Shown piece by piece: positions 29,100 through 37,664 of a DNA stretch of 64,000 nt. The stretch lies in contig NZ_JAIVLR010000001.1 of assembly GCF_020524765.1 (NCBI RefSeq), forward strand, positions 868,001-932,000, in the 5' to 3' direction. Position 1 is the stretch's first letter. Every line of letters starts with the position of its first letter. A program made the position numbers and the translations under genes. The notes under the pieces are model-generated. The model was not told the DNA's origin. It saw only the letters and a list, made by a program, of their open reading frames with translations, and made no database searches. This DNA is from Qipengyuania gaetbuli. Lineage in GTDB: Bacteria; Pseudomonadota; Alphaproteobacteria; Sphingomonadales; Sphingomonadaceae.

Positions 29100-29283
29100 C
29101 ATGGGCTTGGCACTTTCTCTCCATTGACGAAGGGCGAAGAGTCGCCCCTCCTATCGACCAAGTGCTTGCCCCAATCGGCAGGCTGCCCTGCCCCTGCCAT
29201 GAATTCTGAAGTATAAGGGCAGCGATTTTCTTGGGGCTTCGACATCAGGCCCCGTCACGACTTCATCAGGCAGGTATCGCAAC

Positions 29284-30453
29284 ATGGGCAAACGACTTCT
29301 CGCTTCGGCAGCCATCGCATCGCTTCTTGCGCTGCCCGCAACGCCTGTCCTCGGGCAGGATGCCGCGCCGCTGGCCGCTGCGCAGGCCGCTTCGGTGGAC
29401 GCCGAATTCGCCCGCTTCGCGCCGCGCCCGTCGAAGAACCTCCAGCTCGATTTCTCGGTCTGGCAGGACGCGCTGCGCTACATGGTCCTGCGCATGGGGC
29501 CATCCACGCGCCTCGGTGCGAACACCGTCCTGCCGCTGACGGGCACGCGCTTCGTCTACGGGCACGATTCGCGCATCCGCCTCGAAGGCAACCGCATTCC
29601 CTTCTCGATGCTGAGCGAGGAAGCGATCGCCCCGCTGACCGAATACCGCGAGGATCTGCAGCGCATCGCCGGTGAAATCGACATCGCCAGCCTGCCGAAG
29701 AACCAGCAGCTCGCCTTCTGGATCAACCTCCACAATGTTGCCGTGATCGAGAAGATCGCGCTGAACTATCCCGTCACCTCGCCCTCGCTCATCCGCCTCG
29801 ACGGCAGCGACAAGCCGCTCGACGAGACGAAGTTCATCACCATCGCCGGCGTCGCGATGAGCCCGAAGGACATCCGCACCAGGATCGTCTTCCCCCACTG
29901 GGACGATCCCAAGGTGATCTACGGCTTCTTCCGCGGCGAACTGGGCGGCCCCACCATCCCGCGCGAAGCCTATACTGCGGCCAATGTCGATGCGCTGCTG
30001 GCCGAGAACGGCAACGAATTCGTCAATTCGCTGCGCGGCGTGGAAAGCATGGGCGGCAAGCTGCTGGTCTCCGCAATCTTCGAGGAAGCGGCCCCGTTCT
30101 TCTTCCCGCGCATGGACGATGACCTCAAGGCCCACCTCGCAACGCTCGCCGAGGAAGACGTCTCGGCGCTGCTCGCCGAAGGCAAGTCGATCAAGGTCAA
30201 CACCTATGTCGACACGGTCGCCGACCTTGCCGGGGGCGAGAAGGAGCCGCTGTTCTACGAACTCCAGTCGAACGGCGAATACGCCTCGGCCAAGTTCACG
30301 CCTTCGATCCTGCGCCTGCTTGGCGAACGCGCACAGAAATACCGCGTGCTGCAGGAACAGGGCCGCCTCGGCCGCGTGATCCTGCTGCCCAATCCCGGCG
30401 AGACGATCGAACCTGCCGAAGAGGCCGGCGAACCCGCCCAGCCCGAGGAATAA
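29284..30453 (+). CDS. secreted DUF547 domain protein
   Basis: A 389-aa exported protein with a signal peptide (1-24, ending PVLGQ). The central region (about 125-300) has the DUF547 signature LPKNQQLAFWINLHNVAVIEKI and the downstream GVESMGGKLLVS block. DUF547 proteins are widespread and their biochemical role is unknown; a papain-like fold has been suggested for the family. The C-terminus is acidic and Pro/Glu-rich. It is monocistronic between a terminator and the transporter gene. Confidence 0.82.
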   Translation: MGKRLLASAAIASLLALPATPVLGQDAAPLAAAQAASVDAEFARFAPRPSKNLQLDFSVWQDALRYMVLRMGPSTRLGANTVLPLTGTRFVYGHDSRIRLEGNRIPFSMLSEEAIAPLTEYREDLQRIAGEIDIASLPKNQQLAFWINLHNVAVIEKIALNYPVTSPSLIRLDGSDKPLDETKFITIAGVAMSPKDIRTRIVFPHWDDPKVIYGFFRGELGGPTIPREAYTAANVDALLAENGNEFVNSLRGVESMGGKLLVSAIFEEAAPFFFPRMDDDLKAHLATLAEEDVSALLAEGKSIKVNTYVDTVADLAGGEKEPLFYELQSNGEYASAKFTPSILRLLGERAQKYRVLQEQGRLGRVILLPNPGETIEPAEEAGEPAQPEE

Positions 30454-30545
30454 GCCCTGCTGCCGCCATGAAAGCGGCATAGGCACCACGTGAAGCCTTG
30501 CTCCCTCCCGCCCCTGCCCGTTAGCAGGGCAGCGGGAGAGACGCA

Positions 30546-31955
30546 GTGAGCGCACAACGCATCGGTCTGGTAATCGGCATCCTTGCCCTGCTGGCAGGCA
30601 TTTTCGCGCCCTTGCCCGCGGGGATGGAACGCGGGGCAGGTATCGTTGCCGGCCTCGTCGTCCTCATGGCCGCATGGTGGATGACCGAAGCGTTGCCGCT
30701 GACGGCGACCGCGCTGATGCCCTTCCTGGTCTTGCCCTTTGCCGGGGTGATGGACGCAAAAACCACGGCATCGGCCTATTATTCGCCCATCCTGTTCCTG
30801 CTGCTGGGCGGTGCCTTCATCGCCCTCGCCATCGAGCGCACCGGATTGCACAAGCGCCTGGCGCTCGCGCTGCTGCGCATGGTCGGCGGGCGCGGCGGGC
30901 AGGCCGGCGTGCTGCTGGCCTTCATGGCGACGGCGGCGATCCTGTCGATGCTGATCTCCAACACCTCCACCGCGCTGATCATGATGCCCATGGCCGTCGC
31001 CGTGCTGGCGGGCGGGGGCATCGGCGATCAGGACACCGAAGGCCTGTCGGGCGCCTTGCCCATGGGCATCGCCTTTGCCGCCAGCATCGGCGGGCTCGGC
31101 ACGCTGGTCGGATCGCCCACCAATGCGATTGCCGTGGGCCTGCTCGACACGCTGACCGGCACGCGCATCACTTTCGCGCAGTGGGCCTTCTACGGCCTGC
31201 CGGTGGTCGTGATCGGGGTGCCGCTGGCCGCCTTCCTCGTCGCGCGGGTCCAGAAGGTCGCGGCGCATCCCTTCGATGCGCGCGCCGCACGCACGGCGAT
31301 CGACACGCATTCTGCCTGGTCGAGCGCGGAGAAGCGGCTCGTCCCCGTCGTCGCAGTGACCTTCCTCTTGTGGATGGGGCAGATGTGGATCGCACCCTAT
31401 CTGCCGGACGGATCGCTGACCGACGGCACCATCGCCATCCTGATGAGCCTGACGCTGTTCCTCCTGCCCGACGGCACGGGCAGGCCGCTGCTGACCTGGG
31501 ACGAGGCGAACCGCGCGCCATGGGGCGTCATCATGATGTTCGGCGGCGGTTTGGCGCTGGCGGCCGGTATGGCGGCGAGCGGCCTTGCCGACTGGTTGGG
31601 GCAGGCCCTGTTGCCGCTGGAAGCGTGGCCGCTGGTGCTCGTCGCGATTGCCGTGGTCGCGATGGTCGTGCTGATCACCGAGTTCGCCAGCAACGTCGCC
31701 ACGGCTAGCGGCATCATCCCGGTCGTCGCCAGCCTCGTCGTGGCTCTCGGTGCCGATCCGGTCCTGCTGGCCATGCCGGCCGCGCTGGCGGCAAGCTGGG
31801 GCTTCATGCTGCCGGCCGGAACCGGTCCCAATGCCATCGCCTGGTCGACCGGTCGCATCCGCATCGAACGGATGGTCAAGGCAGGCCTGCTGCTCGACCT
31901 GTTCGGCATCGTGATGATCGTAGCCGTGGTGTGGGGCATGAACGCGCTGCTCTGA
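30546..31955 (+). CDS. DASS/SLC13 family sodium:dicarboxylate (or anion) symporter
   Basis: A 469-aa inner-membrane transporter with about eleven membrane helices. The two SNT-type signatures are present as LISNTSTALIMMPMA (about 138-152) and FASNVATASGIIPV (about 380-393), and the family region GTGPNAIAW lies near the C-terminus. Di- or tricarboxylates such as succinate are usual substrates, but sulfate or phosphate cannot be ruled out. It starts with GTG preceded by GGGAGAG. Confidence 0.9.
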   Translation: MSAQRIGLVIGILALLAGIFAPLPAGMERGAGIVAGLVVLMAAWWMTEALPLTATALMPFLVLPFAGVMDAKTTASAYYSPILFLLLGGAFIALAIERTGLHKRLALALLRMVGGRGGQAGVLLAFMATAAILSMLISNTSTALIMMPMAVAVLAGGGIGDQDTEGLSGALPMGIAFAASIGGLGTLVGSPTNAIAVGLLDTLTGTRITFAQWAFYGLPVVVIGVPLAAFLVARVQKVAAHPFDARAARTAIDTHSAWSSAEKRLVPVVAVTFLLWMGQMWIAPYLPDGSLTDGTIAILMSLTLFLLPDGTGRPLLTWDEANRAPWGVIMMFGGGLALAAGMAASGLADWLGQALLPLEAWPLVLVAIAVVAMVVLITEFASNVATASGIIPVVASLVVALGADPVLLAMPAALAASWGFMLPAGTGPNAIAWSTGRIRIERMVKAGLLLDLFGIVMIVAVVWGMNALL

Positions 31956-32259
31956 CGGGCGTTTTCCTACCGTCAGTCGGCTTGCTATCGCCGCCCTTAT
32001 GGCGCCGAAAACTCTCTCCCCCAACGCTTCCGTATCGGCGTCATCGCGGGACCGGGATTTTCTCCTGTGGACTGTGTTCCAAGCGTTCCATCCTGTGGGC
32101 TTGGTCGCAGTTGAAACCAACATCGCTCCAACATAAGACATGGCCCACAGCGGCTGTCGACGGAGAGGCGTTCCTGCGGAGGTTAGGAACGGGCGCCCCG
32201 GCAGCCTCATCGGCCCCCGCCTTCCTGGGGGCGAAGATACAGGAAGGATGCTCGCGACC
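31956..32259 (+). other. long leader upstream of the PLP enzyme gene
   Basis: This 304-base stretch has no credible coding sequence. Its 3' end holds two stable hairpins (listed separately). A transcript starting inside it would carry a structured 5' leader. No known riboswitch consensus could be assigned by eye, and no terminator for the upstream transporter gene is evident. Confidence 0.5.
32169..32232 (+). promoter_or_regulatory. two hairpins in the leader of the PLP enzyme gene
   Basis: CGTTCCT/AGGAACG (32169-32175 with 32185-32191) and GCCCCC/GGGGGC (32213-32218 with 32227-32232) form two perfect stems 21 bases apart, ending eight bases before AGGAAGG. Sulfur-amino-acid genes in alphaproteobacteria are often controlled by leader RNAs, so a regulatory role is plausible but unproven. 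Confidence 0.4.
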
Positions 32260-33522
32260 ATGAGCGACGTCACCAAGATCAACGGCCGCCCCCTGAAACC
32301 CAGCACGCTGATGATGGGCCACGGTTACGACCCCGTGCTGTCCGAAGGTAGCCTCAAGCAGCCGCTCTTCCTCACCAGCACTTTCGCCTTCCCCAGCGCT
32401 GCCGACGGCAAGCGCCATTTCGAAGGCATCACCGGCAAGCGTCCGGGCGGTGCGGACGGCCTCGTCTATTCGCGCTTCAACGCGCCGAACCAGGAAATCC
32501 TCGAAGACCGCCTGTCCATCTGGGACGGCGCGGAAGACGCCCTGTCTTTCTCCAGCGGCATGTCCGCGATCTGCGTCCTGCTGCTGACCTATGCGAGCCA
32601 GGGCGACGTGATCGTCCATTCGGGACCGCTCTATGCCGCGACCGAAGGCTTCGTCGCCAAATGGCTGAGCAAGTTCGGCGTGAGCTACATCGACTTCCCC
32701 GCAGGCGCGACGCGTGAAGAGATCGACGCCGTGCTCGCACAGGGCAAGGCCAAGGCCGCCGAACAGGGCGGCAAGGTTTGCATGGTCTATCTCGAAAGCC
32801 CGGGCAATCCGACCAATGCGCTGGTCGACGTGCAGGCCGTGCGCGCCGCGGTCGACGCAGCGGGGCTGGAATGCCCGATCGCGATCGACAACACCTTCCT
32901 CGGTCCGCTGTGGCAGCGCCCGCTCGAACATGGTGCGGACATCGTGGTCTACTCGCTGACCAAATACGTGGGCGGCCATTCCGACCTCGTCGCGGGCAGC
33001 GTCGCCGGCGCCAAGAAGTGGATGGACCCGGTGCGCATGCTGCGCAACACGATGGGCGGGATCTGCGACCCGAACACGGCATGGATGCTTTGCCGCAGCC
33101 TCGAGACCGTCGAACTGCGCATGCAGCGCGCGGGCGAAAATGCGGAGAAGGTCTGCGCCTTCCTTGCCCAGCATCCCAAGGTCGAAGGCCTCGGCTATCT
33201 TGGCATGATCAAGGATGCGCGCCAGCAGGACATCTACGACCGCCATTGCCTCGGCGCCGGTTCGACCTTCTCGCTGCTGCTCAAGGGCGGCGAGGCGGAA
33301 TGCTTCCGCTTCCTCGACAACCTCAAGATCGCCAAGCTGGCGGTCAGCCTCGGCGGGACCGAAACGCTCGCCAGCCACCCGGCCTCGATGACGCACCTGT
33401 CAGTGCCGGACGAGCGCAAGGCGGCGCTGGGCATCGGCGACAACCTCATCCGCATCTCGATCGGGATCGAGGACGCGGACGACCTCATCGCAGACTTCGA
33501 ACAGGCGCTGGAACAGGTCTGA
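32260..33522 (+). CDS. cystathionine gamma-synthase family PLP enzyme
   Basis: A 420-aa cytosolic enzyme of the Cys/Met metabolism PLP family (fold type I). The PLP Lys is Lys235 in YSLTKYVGGHSD. YSRFNAPN near 70 and SFSSGMSA near 95-102 are the usual cofactor and phosphate-binding segments. Family members act on O-acyl-homoserine, cystathionine or methionine; which reaction applies here cannot be read directly. An in-frame ATG at 32248 touches the AGGAAGG, so 32260 is preferred. Confidence 0.88.
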   Translation: MSDVTKINGRPLKPSTLMMGHGYDPVLSEGSLKQPLFLTSTFAFPSAADGKRHFEGITGKRPGGADGLVYSRFNAPNQEILEDRLSIWDGAEDALSFSSGMSAICVLLLTYASQGDVIVHSGPLYAATEGFVAKWLSKFGVSYIDFPAGATREEIDAVLAQGKAKAAEQGGKVCMVYLESPGNPTNALVDVQAVRAAVDAAGLECPIAIDNTFLGPLWQRPLEHGADIVVYSLTKYVGGHSDLVAGSVAGAKKWMDPVRMLRNTMGGICDPNTAWMLCRSLETVELRMQRAGENAEKVCAFLAQHPKVEGLGYLGMIKDARQQDIYDRHCLGAGSTFSLLLKGGEAECFRFLDNLKIAKLAVSLGGTETLASHPASMTHLSVPDERKAALGIGDNLIRISIGIEDADDLIADFEQALEQV

Positions 33523-33523
33523 A

Positions 33524-34426
33524 GTGACGACAAGGATCGGCTTCCTCGCCTGCGCCGACACGCTGCCGCCGCCCGAAGGCGTGGCGGACGAACGGCGCGG
33601 GGACGCTTTCGAGCACGACCTCGAAACCGCGGCCCTGCGCCCGGCATTCGCTGCTGCGGGGCTGGAGCTGGTGGAGATCGACTGGCGCGCACCGCTGGGC
33701 GAATTCGAGGGGATGGCCTTGGTCCTGCTCGGCACGGCCTGGGACTATCAGGACCATCCGGACGAGTTCCTCGACAAGCTGGAAGCCCTGGCCGATATGG
33801 GTATTGCAGTCTGCAATCCGCCGGATGTCGTGCGGTGGAATGCGGACAAGCGCTATCTTCGCGAGCTGGACGAGCGCGGGGTGACCACAGTGCCCACGCT
33901 CTGGCTCGACGATCTCGACAATGCGGGCGTGCTGGAGGCGATGGACGGCTTCGGCTGCGACCGCATCGTGGTCAAGCGGCAGGTCGGCGCAGGTGGTCTC
34001 GGGCAGCACAGCTTCTCGCGCGCGCAGTTGCCCGAAGACGGCTGGCGCATGGGTCGCCCGTGCATGGTCCAGCCGTTCCTGCCAAGCGTCGTCGAAGAGG
34101 GCGAGTACACCTTCCTCTTCGTCGATGGGGCTTTCAGCCACGGCGTGCTGAAGCGGGCGGCGGAGGGAGAATACCGCATCCAGTCGCTCTATGGCGGCTA
34201 TGAATGCGATTTCGAGCCCGATGCCGCCGACCTCGCAAAGGCGCAGTCGGTGGTCGCCTCGTTGCCGATCGACCGGCCGCTCTATTGCCGCATCGACATG
34301 GCGCGGCTGCCCTCGGGGGATCTTGCGGTGATGGAGGCCGAGATGATCGAGCCCTACCTCTATCCGCAGCAGGGGCCGGAACTGGGAAAGCGGATGGCCG
34401 AGGCCATTCTCAAAAGACTGGGTTAG
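33524..34426 (+). CDS. ATP-grasp domain protein
   Basis: A 300-aa protein of the RimK-like ATP-grasp group. IVVKRQVGAGGLGQH (about 147-161) is the nucleotide-binding loop; CRIDMARLPSGDLAVMEAEMIEP (split by the metal ligands Asp and Glu) lies near 260-280. Such enzymes join a carboxylate to an amine or thiol through an acyl phosphate. The substrate is unknown. It starts with GTG one base after the PLP enzyme stop, so the two are probably co-transcribed. Confidence 0.75.
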   Translation: MTTRIGFLACADTLPPPEGVADERRGDAFEHDLETAALRPAFAAAGLELVEIDWRAPLGEFEGMALVLLGTAWDYQDHPDEFLDKLEALADMGIAVCNPPDVVRWNADKRYLRELDERGVTTVPTLWLDDLDNAGVLEAMDGFGCDRIVVKRQVGAGGLGQHSFSRAQLPEDGWRMGRPCMVQPFLPSVVEEGEYTFLFVDGAFSHGVLKRAAEGEYRIQSLYGGYECDFEPDAADLAKAQSVVASLPIDRPLYCRIDMARLPSGDLAVMEAEMIEPYLYPQQGPELGKRMAEAILKRLG

Positions 34427-34713
34427 TTAGGCCTCACGTCCAGCGCGGCCAGGATTTGCGGCGTCAAGGACCGGGTGAACTGCACGCCCGCCTCCGCGCC
34501 CTGAACCCAGACGACCTGTCCCGCAAAGGCAAGGCGATCGTCGATCTCGAAGATGAGCATGGCACCCGGTTCCGCAGAGGCATCGAACAGTTCGACGCGG
34601 CAACCGGTCCCTGAAACATCGCACAGGATTGCCTGCGCCCGCTGCCTCGCGACAAGGCAGTCGAGCACGACGTTCGTGGCGTGACGCGGAATGAGGCGCT
34701 GCTGTATCGTCAT
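34423..34713 (-). CDS. PilZ domain protein
   Basis: A 96-aa single-domain protein. RHATNV near the N-terminus and DVSGTGCRVEL about 25 residues later correspond to the RxxxR and (D/N)xSxxG motifs of c-di-GMP-binding PilZ domains. The first motif is imperfect: the second Arg is not at its usual place, so ligand binding may be weak. The end converges with and overlaps the ATP-grasp gene by four bases. Confidence 0.78.
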   Translation of the reverse strand: MTIQQRLIPRHATNVVLDCLVARQRAQAILCDVSGTGCRVELFDASAEPGAMLIFEIDDRLAFAGQVVWVQGAEAGVQFTRSLTPQILAALDVRPN

Positions 34714-34810
34714 GGTCCGTTCCGGGACTCTTTGTAGCAGCCACAGGGCAAAAATTCGTAAACGCGACCTTTACTATGAGGGGCCGCGAAAACAGTGATT
34801 TAGAAAGGCA

Positions 34811-35344
34811 TCAGCCCTTCCATTCGCGTCTTTCCTCGGCAGATTTTAGGATTTCGTAGGCAAGCGAATACTGCTGGAACTGGGCCGCTGCATCCTTGTC
34901 GCCCGGCTTGACGTCGGGGTGCACTTCCTTGGCCCGGGCGCGAAATGCCTTCTTCACGGTCGCGAAGTCGGCATCGGCCTCCAAGTCGAGCACTTCGAGC
35001 GCGCGCATTTCGTCTGCGCTGCGCGATCCGTCGCCGCTGCCTGCCCAGCCGTAGTGCTGCGCTTCGGCATAGCCGGCATTCTCGGTACGCTCTGCCTTGG
35101 CGCGGGCCTCCTTATCGGCCTTGTCGAGGCCTTCGAAATAATCCCAGCCGCGATTGTACTCGGCGGCATGGGCCTGGCAGAACATCCAGCGCTCGGGACT
35201 GTTGGGCGCCTTGGGTGCGGGACAGTCGCCGACTTCCTCGCAACCATGCCGGTCGCACAGGCGAACAGGCGCGGCTTCGCGGCTGGCGTCGTACCCGCGC
35301 CAGCGGGGAAATCCCCAATCGTTGGAGCGCCGCGCCTTAGGCAC
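34811..35344 (-). CDS. J-domain (DnaJ-like) protein
   Basis: A 177-aa cytosolic protein whose C-terminal 65 residues form a J domain (RALEVLDLEADADFATVKKA then VHPDVKPGDKDAA). The HPD tripeptide that stimulates DnaK ATPase is intact. The N-terminal half has Cys/His pairs (LCDRHGCEEVGDC and MFCQAHAAEYN) that could bind zinc. It starts with GTG. It is not DnaJ itself, lacking the Gly/Phe and CxxCxGxG regions; more likely a specialised co-chaperone. Confidence 0.85.
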   Translation of the reverse strand: MPKARRSNDWGFPRWRGYDASREAAPVRLCDRHGCEEVGDCPAPKAPNSPERWMFCQAHAAEYNRGWDYFEGLDKADKEARAKAERTENAGYAEAQHYGWAGSGDGSRSADEMRALEVLDLEADADFATVKKAFRARAKEVHPDVKPGDKDAAAQFQQYSLAYEILKSAEERREWKG

Positions 35345-35492
35345 GGTAGATCGTTCCGGAAGTCGTTTGTCGGGCTGGCATGGTCGTCAATCTAAGAGCA
35401 CTGGCGAACTTGGCAAGGATATGGGAACCAGTTTCAATTCGAAATGTTGCATTGCAACGATTGTTTCACGTTTCCAGCCTAGGGGCCATGTC

Positions 35493-35642
35493 ATGAGCAA
35501 GCAGCTTACGCTTTCTGCCATCGCCGCCGCACTGACCATGGGCCTTTTCGCCCTGTCGGCGGGCGCGGGCTATTTCGATATTCCGGCCGGCAGCCAGCTT
35601 GCCGGTCATGCGCCGCTGTTCGACCTGAACGCGCGTTTCTGA
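35493..35642 (+). CDS. 49-aa exported peptide, unknown
   Basis: A short frame (MSKQLTLSAIAAALTMG start) with a basic tip, a hydrophobic helix to about residue 25 ending LSAGAG, and a 24-residue tail ending DLNARF. This reads as a signal peptide or single membrane anchor. No strong Shine-Dalgarno is visible (AGGGG at 35481-35485). A shared two-way terminator lies just downstream. No family recognised. Confidence 0.45.
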   Translation: MSKQLTLSAIAAALTMGLFALSAGAGYFDIPAGSQLAGHAPLFDLNARF

Positions 35643-35649
35643 GCGAAAC

Positions 35650-35672
35650 GGGCCCCGGCCTGGCCGGGACCC
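35650..35672. terminator. bidirectional hairpin between convergent genes
   Basis: GGGCCCCGGCC (35650-35660) pairs with GGCCGGGACCC (35662-35672) with one mismatch. It lies between the 49-aa peptide gene and pal, which converge. On the minus strand the stem is followed by GTTTCG, a weak T-run. Confidence 0.65.
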
Positions 35673-35684
35673 ATTCCTTCATGA

Positions 35685-36197
35685 TCAGTTGATCGTAATC
35701 GTCGCGGCGCGGCGGTTGAGCGCCCATGCAGATTCGTTCGAACCGAGCGCCACGGGGCGTTCCTTGCCGTAGCTGACGGTGCGGATGCGGTTGGCCGGAA
35801 TGCCGATGCTGACGAGGTAGTTCTTCGCCGCATTGGCGCGGCGCTCGCCCAGAGCAAGGTTATACTCGCGCGTTCCGCGTTCGTCGGCATGGCCTTCGAT
35901 CGTGAAATTGATCTGCGGATATTGGCTGAAATACTGCGCCTGCGTCTGCAACTTGGCGCTATCCTCGGCGTCGATATTGTAGCGGTCGGTCTCGAAATAA
36001 ACGACCGTGTTCGACTGGCCGACGGCAGCGATGAAGTGCTGCATCGAGCCCACCGCCGGTCCGGTTGAGGTCGGCGTCGGAGTCGGCGTCGCGACATCTT
36101 CCGGCGGCGGCGGAAGCTCTTCCGGAGCCTTCTTCGAGCACGCGGCCAAGGCCAGCGCGGAGGTCAGCACAGCGACAGTAGCGAAACGGGTATTCAT
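35685..36197 (-). CDS. pal: peptidoglycan-associated lipoprotein Pal
   Basis: A 170-aa outer-membrane lipoprotein that ties the outer membrane to peptidoglycan and to TolB. The signal ends LALAAC with Cys20 lipidated. A Pro/Thr-rich linker (about 26-46) leads into the OmpA-like domain, with IEGHADERGTREYNLALGERRA at about 98-120 binding diaminopimelate. It is the last gene of the tol-pal cluster, 81 bases after tolB, so it may have its own promoter. Confidence 0.95.
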   Translation of the reverse strand: MNTRFATVAVLTSALALAACSKKAPEELPPPPEDVATPTPTPTSTGPAVGSMQHFIAAVGQSNTVVYFETDRYNIDAEDSAKLQTQAQYFSQYPQINFTIEGHADERGTREYNLALGERRANAAKNYLVSIGIPANRIRTVSYGKERPVALGSNESAWALNRRAATITIN

Positions 36198-36278
36198 AGG
36201 CTGTCCCCTTGTAAAACAGCGGTTTTCAATCGGCTTGCCCCCGATCGGTTTTTCGTCCCCACGAAACTCTCAATGCAC

Positions 36279-37664
36279 TTACGGCAGGATCGGTCCCCAT
36301 GCCGGGTCCGATGCGTCGACCGGCGTTGGCAGGCGGCGCTCGTTCTCGCCGGTGAGGTCAACCTGCCACAGCGAGGTCTTGCCGGTATTCCGCTCGGTGC
36401 GGAAGAACTGGATGATGCGGCCATTGGGCGCCCAGGTCGGCGCCTCGTCCTGCCAGCCGCTGGTCAGCTTGCGGAAGCCGCGACCACTGGGGTTCATGAC
36501 CGCCACGTTGAAGTCGCCAGCAATGTGGGTGAAGGCGATCTGGTCGCCGCGCGGGCTCCATTCGGGCGTCGCGGACCGGCCACCGAAGAACGACAGGCGG
36601 CGCTGGTTCGAACCGTCGGCATTCATGATGTAGATCTGCTGGCTTCCCGACCGGTCGCTTTCGAACACGATCTGCCGGCCATCGGGCGAGAAGGAGCCGC
36701 CGATATCGATGCCGGGCGCATCGGTCAGCCGCTCGCTGCGCCCGCCCTGCGCGGAGACGCGGTAGATGTCGGTATTTCCGCCGACTGCCATCGAATAGAG
36801 GATGTAGCGACCGTCGGGGCTCCAGCGGGGTGCGAAGGTCGGGTTCTCGCTCTGCGTCACCAGCGTCTGGCGGCCGGTGCCGATATCGTAGACATAAATG
36901 CGCGGGTTGCCGTCCACATAGCTGAGATAGACCAGCTGCTTGTAATCGGGCGAATAGCGCGGCGTCAGCGCGGTCGAACGGCCGGTCGTGATGAAGCGGT
37001 GGTTCGCCCCGTCGCTGTCCATGATGGCGAGCCGCTTGACTCGGTTATCCTTGGGGCCGGTTTCAGCAATGTAAGCGATGCGGCTGTCGAAGAACGGGCT
37101 TTCACCGGTCAGGCGCGAATAGATGAGGTCGGCGCACTTGTGTGCGGCGCGCCGCCAGTCGGCAGGCGAGACCACCCAGCCTTCTGCGACGAGGCGGCTC
37201 TGCAGTGCCATGTCGTAGAGATAGCAGCCCACGGTCAGCCGGTCGTCGCTGCGCGCACGGACGTATCCGTGGACCAGCATCTCGGCCCCGCGGTTTGACC
37301 AGGTCGCCCAGGCCGGTGCGTTGATATTGGCAAAGCTCGGCTTGGGCAGCGCATCGGGACCGGTCGGTTTGAACAGGCCATTGTTGCGCAGGTCCGCGGT
37401 AATCACACGGGCCAGTTCGACGCCAAGCGCCGCGGTGCCCTGCGCATTGGCAGGGGTGGCGACATTGCGGTCGGTCGCGAAGGCGGGGATGGCGATGCCG
37501 AGATCGTCGAGATTGCCCTCGAAGCTGACCGACCCGGTCAGGCCGCCCTCTTCCTCGATCGTTTCCACGTCCTGGCCTTCGGGGATCGGTTCCCCAAGAT
37601 CCTGGTTCTGCGCGGCGAGCGGTGCGGCCACGAAGGCGAAGGTTGCAGCTATCAGGTACTTCAT
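36279..37664 (-). CDS. tolB: Tol-Pal system periplasmic protein TolB
   Basis: A 461-aa periplasmic protein linking Pal with TolA during envelope constriction. Signal peptide 1-18. The N-terminal domain (about 35-170) binds partners; repeated WSPDGR/YSPDYK-type blades (about 220-440) make the six-bladed beta-propeller. The ATG overlaps the tolA stop (ATGA). Confidence 0.95.
   Translation of the reverse strand: MKYLIAATFAFVAAPLAAQNQDLGEPIPEGQDVETIEEEGGLTGSVSFEGNLDDLGIAIPAFATDRNVATPANAQGTAALGVELARVITADLRNNGLFKPTGPDALPKPSFANINAPAWATWSNRGAEMLVHGYVRARSDDRLTVGCYLYDMALQSRLVAEGWVVSPADWRRAAHKCADLIYSRLTGESPFFDSRIAYIAETGPKDNRVKRLAIMDSDGANHRFITTGRSTALTPRYSPDYKQLVYLSYVDGNPRIYVYDIGTGRQTLVTQSENPTFAPRWSPDGRYILYSMAVGGNTDIYRVSAQGGRSERLTDAPGIDIGGSFSPDGRQIVFESDRSGSQQIYIMNADGSNQRRLSFFGGRSATPEWSPRGDQIAFTHIAGDFNVAVMNPSGRGFRKLTSGWQDEAPTWAPNGRIIQFFRTERNTGKTSLWQVDLTGENERRLPTPVDASDPAWGPILP

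Noticed and set aside
30255..32306. A 683-codon frame antisense to the DASS transporter
   Set aside because: His/Asp/Gly/Gln-rich antisense of a membrane protein; not protein-like.
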